Part shown: positions 55,860 through 60,381 of the stretch, one piece after another | How positions within the stretch are numbered: position 1 is the stretch's first letter | Layout: each line of letters opens with the position of its first letter | Source: an uncultured Chromatiales bacterium | GTDB lineage: Bacteria > Pseudomonadota > Gammaproteobacteria > Steroidobacterales > BM003 | Assembly (NCBI GenBank): GCA_937128475.1 | Contig: CAKZML010000273.1 | Location: 1-60,381, forward strand | Direction: 5' to 3' | DNA length: 60,381 bases | Program-made: the position numbers and the translations under genes | Notes under the pieces: model-generated | The model's input: the letters and a program-made list of their open reading frames with translations, nothing else | What the model was told of the DNA's origin: nothing | Databases searched by the model: none

Positions 55860-56193
55860 CTTTTCGTCCTTTTAACCTGCTCAGTGTCGCAGTTACCGGG
55901 CCACGAAGCGGTTTCCGAATGGCCATGTAAGCGCAAAATCATGCTTTTGAGCATAGGTGCTGAAATTTTAATAGGCAACTTCCAGAATCCCTGTCCCTGC
56001 TCGCTACCCCTGGCCGCCGCCAGTAACCCCATGCACCAGTTCACTACCAACTGCTACAGAACTAGCCCGGCAGTCGCCAAAGACCTGGGCGAAGTCATCC
56101 GCGCAATGCCCGCCTGCAATGAACAGCGGCATTAACGGGCGCTCTTCCAGGAAGAAGCCGGTCACAGTGTTTGGGTCGCCGGCCATTAGGTCG
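55860..56193. other. 334-base region upstream of the NAD-linked fdh operon
   Basis: The minus-strand leader contains the candidate -24/-12 promoter at 55889-55903 and a TGTCCC word at 55992-55997 (GGGACA on the minus strand). The rest up to the gamma-carbonic anhydrase stop holds only short frames without family likeness. One minus-strand frame, 56004-56213, overlaps the carbonic anhydrase end and is not convincing. Confidence 0.5.
55889..55903 (-). promoter_or_regulatory. Weaker sigma-54 promoter candidate for the NAD-linked fdh operon
   Basis: On the minus strand TGGCCCGGTAACTGC has GG and GC separated by exactly 10 bases. It differs from TGGCACGNNNNTTGC at two positions. It ends 30 bases before the diaphorase ATG. 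A GGGACA word lies about 90 bases further upstream. Confidence 0.5.
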
Positions 56194-56745
56194 CTAGTCC
56201 CGGGACAGACCAAGATAGTTATTTTTTATAGTCACATAGTGCTCGGCGGAATAACGCAGGCGCTGAATTTCCTCTTCAGCCAGTTCCCTTACCGGGCGTG
56301 CCGGGGCGCCCCGGTACAAATGTCCCGACAGCAGGCGCTTACCCGGTGAGACCAGGCTGCCCGCGGCAAGCAGGACATCGTCTTCGATCACCGCTCCGTC
56401 CAGGACAATGGCGCCTATGCCTATCAGGCAGCGATTTCCTACCGTGCAGGCATGCAGGGTGACCTGGTGACCAACGGTTACGTCATCGCCGATATACAAG
56501 CCACGCCCGCCGGGGCTAAAGGGACCGTCGTGGGTTACGTGCAACACCGCGTTATCCTGCACGTTGGTGCGATTGCCGATGTGAATTTCATGCACATCCC
56601 CGCGCACCGCGGCCCCGGGCCAGAACGAGCAATCATCGCCAATGGTCACGTCACCGATCAACGCCGACAGCGGATCAACATAAACTCGTTCGCCAAACTT
56701 CGGGGTGCTGTTGTTATAGGGGCGAACTGCGCTGCTATCTGACAT
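56194..56745 (-). CDS. Gamma-class carbonic anhydrase family protein
   Basis: 183 residues from ATG 56745. Left-handed beta-helix hexapeptide repeats run from about 28 to 140 (ALIGDVTIGDDCSFWPGAAVRGD, HIGNRTNVQDNAVLHVTHD, YIGDDVTVGHQVTLHACTVGN). The three zinc-ligand histidines (VTHD and GHQVTLHA) are present. This is the YrdA/CaiE-like family; some members hydrate CO2 and others do not show activity. Its position between formate dehydrogenase and glutathione reductase may be chance. Confidence 0.9.
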   Translation of the reverse strand: MSDSSAVRPYNNSTPKFGERVYVDPLSALIGDVTIGDDCSFWPGAAVRGDVHEIHIGNRTNVQDNAVLHVTHDGPFSPGGRGLYIGDDVTVGHQVTLHACTVGNRCLIGIGAIVLDGAVIEDDVLLAAGSLVSPGKRLLSGHLYRGAPARPVRELAEEEIQRLRYSAEHYVTIKNNYLGLSRD

Positions 56746-56764
56746 CAAAAACTCCGGTGCGCGT

Positions 56765-58123
56765 CTAGCGCATGGTCACCAATTCTTCAGCACTGGTGGG
56801 GTGGATAGCAATAGTATCGTCAAAGTCGCGCTTGCATGCACCCATTCGTATCGCCACCGCGAATCCCTGCATCATTTCGTCGGCGCCATCACCGATTACG
56901 TGGCACCCGACCACACGTTCCTCTTCGCCAACGGTTATCAGTTTCATGCTCGCGCGTACTTTGCGCTCCATCAGGGCGTAGTACATGGGAACAAATTCCG
57001 AGGTATAAACCCGCACTTGCTGATCGGGGTATTGCGCCCTTGCCTGGGGCTCGCTCAGTCCCACGGTTCCAATAGGAGGATGAGTAAATATGGCCGTGGC
57101 GATGGTCTGGTAATCCAGGTAGCGCCCGGGCATCCCTCCGAACAGGCGATCTGACAATCGGCGTCCGGCTGCAATAGCTACCGGCGTCAGGGCCTCACGG
57201 CCCGTGATATCGCCAATCGCGAAGGTCCCGGCAAGGCTGGTTTCCTGAAACTTGTCGGTCTGGATAAATCCCCGGTCATCGGTCTCGATGCCCACATCGG
57301 CCAGCCCAAGTCCACCCACATTGGGCGCCCGCCCGATGGCCCACACCAACTCGTCCATCTCCGAATGACGGCGCCCATCCCGGGTGACCAGGGTCAGCCC
57401 GTCTTCGTTGCGTTCAAGGCAGGAGGGGGTAGCGTTGCTCACCACCCGGATTCCGTCCTGCTCCATCTGTGCCAGGAGCTTTTCCTGCAACATCGGGTCA
57501 AAACTTCTAAGCACGGAATCAAAACGCACGAAAATCGTGACTTCACTGCCCAGGGCCCGGAATACCCCCGCCAACTCGGTGGCAATGTATCCGCTACCCA
57601 CGATGCCCACCCGCCGGGGCCGTGAGTGCAAGGTGTTGAAAAAATCATCGGAGGTCATGCCCAGTTCCGCCCCCGGAATATCCGGTATAACCGGGTAGCC
57701 TCCGGTGGCCAGAACCACGCAGTCGGCGCTGAGCTCCCGGTCGTCGACGGTTATCCGGCCAGGACCGGTAATTCTACCAAAGCCTTTGAATACATTGATA
57801 TTTTTGCGTTCCAGGTTGCCGGCGTAGATCCCGTTAAGACGTGCAACATAGGCATCCCGGCTACGACGCAGGGCTTCCCAGTCATGGCCGTTAAGGTTCA
57901 CATCAAAACCGTACGCCGCAGCATCTTCGAGGGCATGGGCCTGGTGCGCGGCATACCACATGACTTTCTTGGGTACACAGCCCACGTTCACGCAGGTGCC
58001 ACCCAGCCTGCCGGCCTCAATGACCGCACAGCGCTTGCCATACTCGGCAGCGCGCTGGACCATGGCCAGGCCACCACTGCCACCGCCAATGGCTATCACA
58101 TCGTATTTGCTGTTCTCGGACAT
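56765..58123 (-). CDS. gor: Glutathione-disulfide reductase
   Basis: 452 residues. FAD motif AIGGGSGGLAMVQRAAEYG at the start. Redox-active cysteines are in GGTCVNVGCVPKKVMW (near 42). NADPH domain VGIVGSGYIATELAGVF near 170. The C-terminal dimer-interface motif IHPTSAEELVTMR ends the protein. RFDSVLRSFD after the NADP fold fits the arginines of glutathione reductase rather than dihydrolipoamide dehydrogenase. It is transcribed away from prlC. Confidence 0.94.
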   Translation of the reverse strand: MSENSKYDVIAIGGGSGGLAMVQRAAEYGKRCAVIEAGRLGGTCVNVGCVPKKVMWYAAHQAHALEDAAAYGFDVNLNGHDWEALRRSRDAYVARLNGIYAGNLERKNINVFKGFGRITGPGRITVDDRELSADCVVLATGGYPVIPDIPGAELGMTSDDFFNTLHSRPRRVGIVGSGYIATELAGVFRALGSEVTIFVRFDSVLRSFDPMLQEKLLAQMEQDGIRVVSNATPSCLERNEDGLTLVTRDGRRHSEMDELVWAIGRAPNVGGLGLADVGIETDDRGFIQTDKFQETSLAGTFAIGDITGREALTPVAIAAGRRLSDRLFGGMPGRYLDYQTIATAIFTHPPIGTVGLSEPQARAQYPDQQVRVYTSEFVPMYYALMERKVRASMKLITVGEEERVVGCHVIGDGADEMMQGFAVAIRMGACKRDFDDTIAIHPTSAEELVTMR

Positions 58124-58517
58124 CTGTTACTCCGGCATTACCTTGTTGGCCCGTCCTGGGCCGCATATCGAGCCCCGGTCGAGCGTCAGTGTACTTCAGG
58201 CCAACCCGCCATCCCACCATGGCTGAAAACACCCGCGGAGGCACTGCAAACCGCTTACCCCACAGTCACTGGCGACAGCAGCATTCCAAGTGTTTACACT
58301 CTCCTGTTGAAAAGATCCCCAGGCTTGGTAGGTCGCAAACCACATGCGTGCTTTGGCAGGCGGTTTTAACAGCCTTCACCTGCAAATTGTCGCAACTCGG
58401 GACACAAACTGGCGCGTAAGACAGCACTCGCATAAAATCAGGCATATTCGCTATATATGACCGTAAATGACCGTATAGGGAAATTCAGTCAGAAGAACGC
58501 TGATATAAAAAAGGAAA
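58124..58517. other. 394-base divergent intergenic region between gor and prlC
   Basis: No gene is seen. Two elements stand out. At 58387-58407, TTGTCGCA followed by GGGACACAA resembles the site before the fdhABC operon. At 58457-58475, the nonamer ATGACCGTA is repeated with a 10-base period, which is the layout of a one-sided activator site. Promoters for both genes should lie here. No -24/-12 element with correct spacing was found. Confidence 0.5.
58457..58475 (+). repeat. Direct repeat ATGACCGTA, 10-base period
   Basis: Identical nonamers at 58457-58465 and 58467-58475 lie on the same helix face, 43-61 bases before the first prlC ATG. This may be an activator or repressor site, or chance. 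Confidence 0.45.
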
Positions 58518-60381
58518 ATGAGTTCAAATATGAGTGATTCCAAGGTTAACCCGCTACTCGACATGACAACCTTGCCAAGGTTTTCTGCCATCCGCCCCGA
58601 ACATGTAGAGCCTGCGATCGCGGAAACCCTGCGAAAGAATCGGGAAAAACTTGAGAGCCTGCTGGACCGGGAGGACACTCCAACCTGGAACAACCTGGTG
58701 ATTGAACTGGAACTGATGGAGGAAACCCTCGATAGAGTCTGGTCACCGGTCAGTCACCTGAATTCCGTGGTCAACTCGCCCGAACTGCGTGAGGCCTATA
58801 ACGCATGCCTTGCCGATCTCAGCGCCTACAGCACAGAACTGGGACAAAACAGTCGCCTTTACCAGGCATTCGTGACGATCAACGAGCGCGAAAGAGACAG
58901 CCTGGACGCGGCACAACGAAAGTTGCTGGACAACAGCCTGAGAGATTTCCGGCTTGCCGGCGTCCACCTGGACCCCGAGCGGAAGGCCCGGTTCAAAAAA
59001 ATCCAGCAGGAATTGGCGGCCCTGGCAGCACGCTTCGAGGAAAACGTTCTCGATGCCACCAACGACTTTCAACGCCACCTGACTCATGAGGACCAGATGC
59101 GGGGCATTCCGGAAGTCACCAGGGCCCGGGGCCGTGAAGCCGCGAAGGAGCAGGGCAAGGATGGCTGGATACTGTCCCTGGACTACCCCAATTACCATGC
59201 GGTGATGTGCTACGCCGACGATGCAGCACTTCGCCAGGAATTCTACACAGCGTGGTCCACCAGGGCCTCGGACCAGGGCCCAAGCGCCGACCGCTGGGAT
59301 AACAGCACGGTCATCGAAGAAACCCTCAGCCTTCGCAATCAGATTGCCCGGCTGCTGGACTTTCAGGACTACGCCAGCCTTTCGCTGGCGACGAAGATGG
59401 CCGGAACGACGGCCGAAGTCGTGGCATTTCTTGAGGACCTGGCCAAGCGTAGCCGAGGGATTGCCCGATCGCAGCTTAAGGAACTGGAAGCGCTTGCCGG
59501 CCGCAAACTGGAAGCCTGGGACTTGATGTATTTCGGCGAGAAACTCAAGACCGAGAAATTCCAGATTTCAGATGAAACCCTCAAGAACTGGTTCCCGGTA
59601 GAAAAAGTCCTGGAGGGAATGTTTGGCATTGCCGAGCGCCTCTACGGAATCACACTTTCCCAGCGGGAGTCGGTGGACACCTGGCATCCGGATGTACGGT
59701 ATGTAGATGTATTGGATAAACAGGGACAACCCGCCGGCGGCCTGTTCATGGATTTGTATGCCCGCAAGAAGAAGCGTGGCGGCGCCTGGATGGACGATTG
59801 CATTAATCGCAATGGCATGAAGTCACCATTGCAACAACCGGTTGCACACCTGGTCTGTAATTTCTCGCCACCCACGGCATCTCATCCGTCTTTGCTGACC
59901 CATGACGAGGTCGTGACCCTGTTCCACGAATTTGGCCACACCCTTCACCACCTGCTTACCACCGTGGATGTTCCCGGCGTAGCAGGAATTCATGGCGTGC
60001 CCTGGGACGCGGTAGAACTTCCCAGCCAGTTCATGGAAAATTTTGCCTGGCAGGAAGAGTCACTACCGTTGATTTCCAGTCATTACAAAACAGGCGAGCC
60101 CCTGCCTCACGATCTGTTCCTGCGCCTCAAGGGATCGCGACAGTTCCTGGGCGCCATGCAAATGATTCGGCAACTGGAATTCGCCTTGTTCGATATGCGC
60201 CTGCACAGCGAATTCGATCCCGAACGGGGAGGGCAGGTACTGGAGATTCTGCAGCAAATTCGTGATGAAGTTTCAGTCATTACCGTGCCGAACTTCAATC
60301 GCTTCTCGCACAGTTTTTCTCACATCTTCGCAGGTGGATATGCTGCCGGGTATTACAGCTACAAATGGGCAGAAGTGCTTG
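58518..60381 (+). CDS. prlC: Oligopeptidase A (M3 metallopeptidase), 3' end cut by window edge
   Basis: 621 residues are visible of about 680 in the family. Degrades signal peptides and short peptides in the cytoplasm. The N-terminal SKVNPLLDMTTLPRFSAIRPEHVEPA aligns with E. coli OpdA. The zinc site HEFGH is at His470 (LFHEFGHTLHHLL), and the C-terminal GVPWDAVELPSQFMENFAW and ...AGGYAAGYYSYKWAE blocks are present up to the edge. Two in-frame ATGs are possible, 58518 and 58530; AAGGA lies very close to the first. Confidence 0.93.
   Translation, partial: MSSNMSDSKVNPLLDMTTLPRFSAIRPEHVEPAIAETLRKNREKLESLLDREDTPTWNNLVIELELMEETLDRVWSPVSHLNSVVNSPELREAYNACLADLSAYSTELGQNSRLYQAFVTINERERDSLDAAQRKLLDNSLRDFRLAGVHLDPERKARFKKIQQELAALAARFEENVLDATNDFQRHLTHEDQMRGIPEVTRARGREAAKEQGKDGWILSLDYPNYHAVMCYADDAALRQEFYTAWSTRASDQGPSADRWDNSTVIEETLSLRNQIARLLDFQDYASLSLATKMAGTTAEVVAFLEDLAKRSRGIARSQLKELEALAGRKLEAWDLMYFGEKLKTEKFQISDETLKNWFPVEKVLEGMFGIAERLYGITLSQRESVDTWHPDVRYVDVLDKQGQPAGGLFMDLYARKKKRGGAWMDDCINRNGMKSPLQQPVAHLVCNFSPPTASHPSLLTHDEVVTLFHEFGHTLHHLLTTVDVPGVAGIHGVPWDAVELPSQFMENFAWQEESLPLISSHYKTGEPLPHDLFLRLKGSRQFLGAMQMIRQLEFALFDMRLHSEFDPERGGQVLEILQQIRDEVSVITVPNFNRFSHSFSHIFAGGYAAGYYSYKWAEVL

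Noticed and set aside
56004..56213. Small minus-strand frame near the gamma-carbonic anhydrase end
   Set aside because: It overlaps the carbonic anhydrase stop and shows no domain or ribosome site.

Overview
This is a compact, GC-rich chromosomal segment of a gammaproteobacterium. I see no rRNA, tRNA, insertion sequence, prophage or CRISPR array. The lineage call rests on gene order: priA-argS-SPOR, rsmB-fmt-def with DUF4390/ntrY/ntrX, LysM-dprA-smg-topA-tsaC-hemF-aroE, and an E. coli-type two-gene pntAB. From memory, most of these blocks lie on either side of oriC in Pseudomonas, so an origin-proximal position is plausible. Genus cannot be told from the sequence. Aerobic hemF, transhydrogenase and two formate dehydrogenases suggest a respiring organism with flexible energy metabolism.

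Layout. 1-7761: a partial membrane-type protein, hemH, a double VOC protein, a fructosamine-kinase relative, a stand-alone 5'-3' exonuclease, an HNH endonuclease and pntBA. 7762-8537: a gene-poor stretch holding a terminator-like hairpin and a cluster of four DnaA-box-like sites beside an AT-rich tract. 8538-14351: priA, argS, a SPOR protein and a CapA-like lipoprotein. 14236-21213 (minus strand): the ntrYX two-component pair, DUF4390, rsmB, fmt and def. 21445-28301: LysM, dprA, smg, topA, tsaC and hemF. 28317-30015 (minus): a MAPEG protein, tag and a Cys-rich EGKCG-repeat secreted peptide of the HvfA type. 30468-32320: hemB and aroE.

32317-55859 is a formate/molybdenum-tungsten island. A nine-gene minus-strand operon runs tupB-tupC-tupA-mobA-moeA-moaB-BNR protein-yqeC-moaD, covering tungstate uptake and cofactor assembly. 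Next come an orphan sigma-54 activator with a degenerate receiver, a DUF6494 protein, and a HTH-plus-PBP-like regulator. A DUF3305/DUF3306/poly-ferredoxin operon is followed by a TorD-like chaperone, a Tat leader peptide gene and a periplasmic formate dehydrogenase (fdhABC plus a small lipoprotein). On the minus strand lies a second, cytoplasmic NAD-linked formate dehydrogenase: a molybdopterin subunit plus a NuoE-NuoF fusion. Two near-consensus -24/-12 promoters, and a third weaker one, precede these operons. TGTCSC/GGGACA half-sites upstream, also found as an inverted repeat in front of the activator gene, suggest one autoregulated sigma-54 formate regulon. The window ends with a gamma-carbonic anhydrase, glutathione reductase and the start of prlC.

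The points most worth a second look are the inferred sigma-54 formate regulon, the orphan EGKCG metal-binding peptide, the DnaA-box cluster, and an NtrX-like regulator that has lost GAFTGA and altered both Walker motifs.
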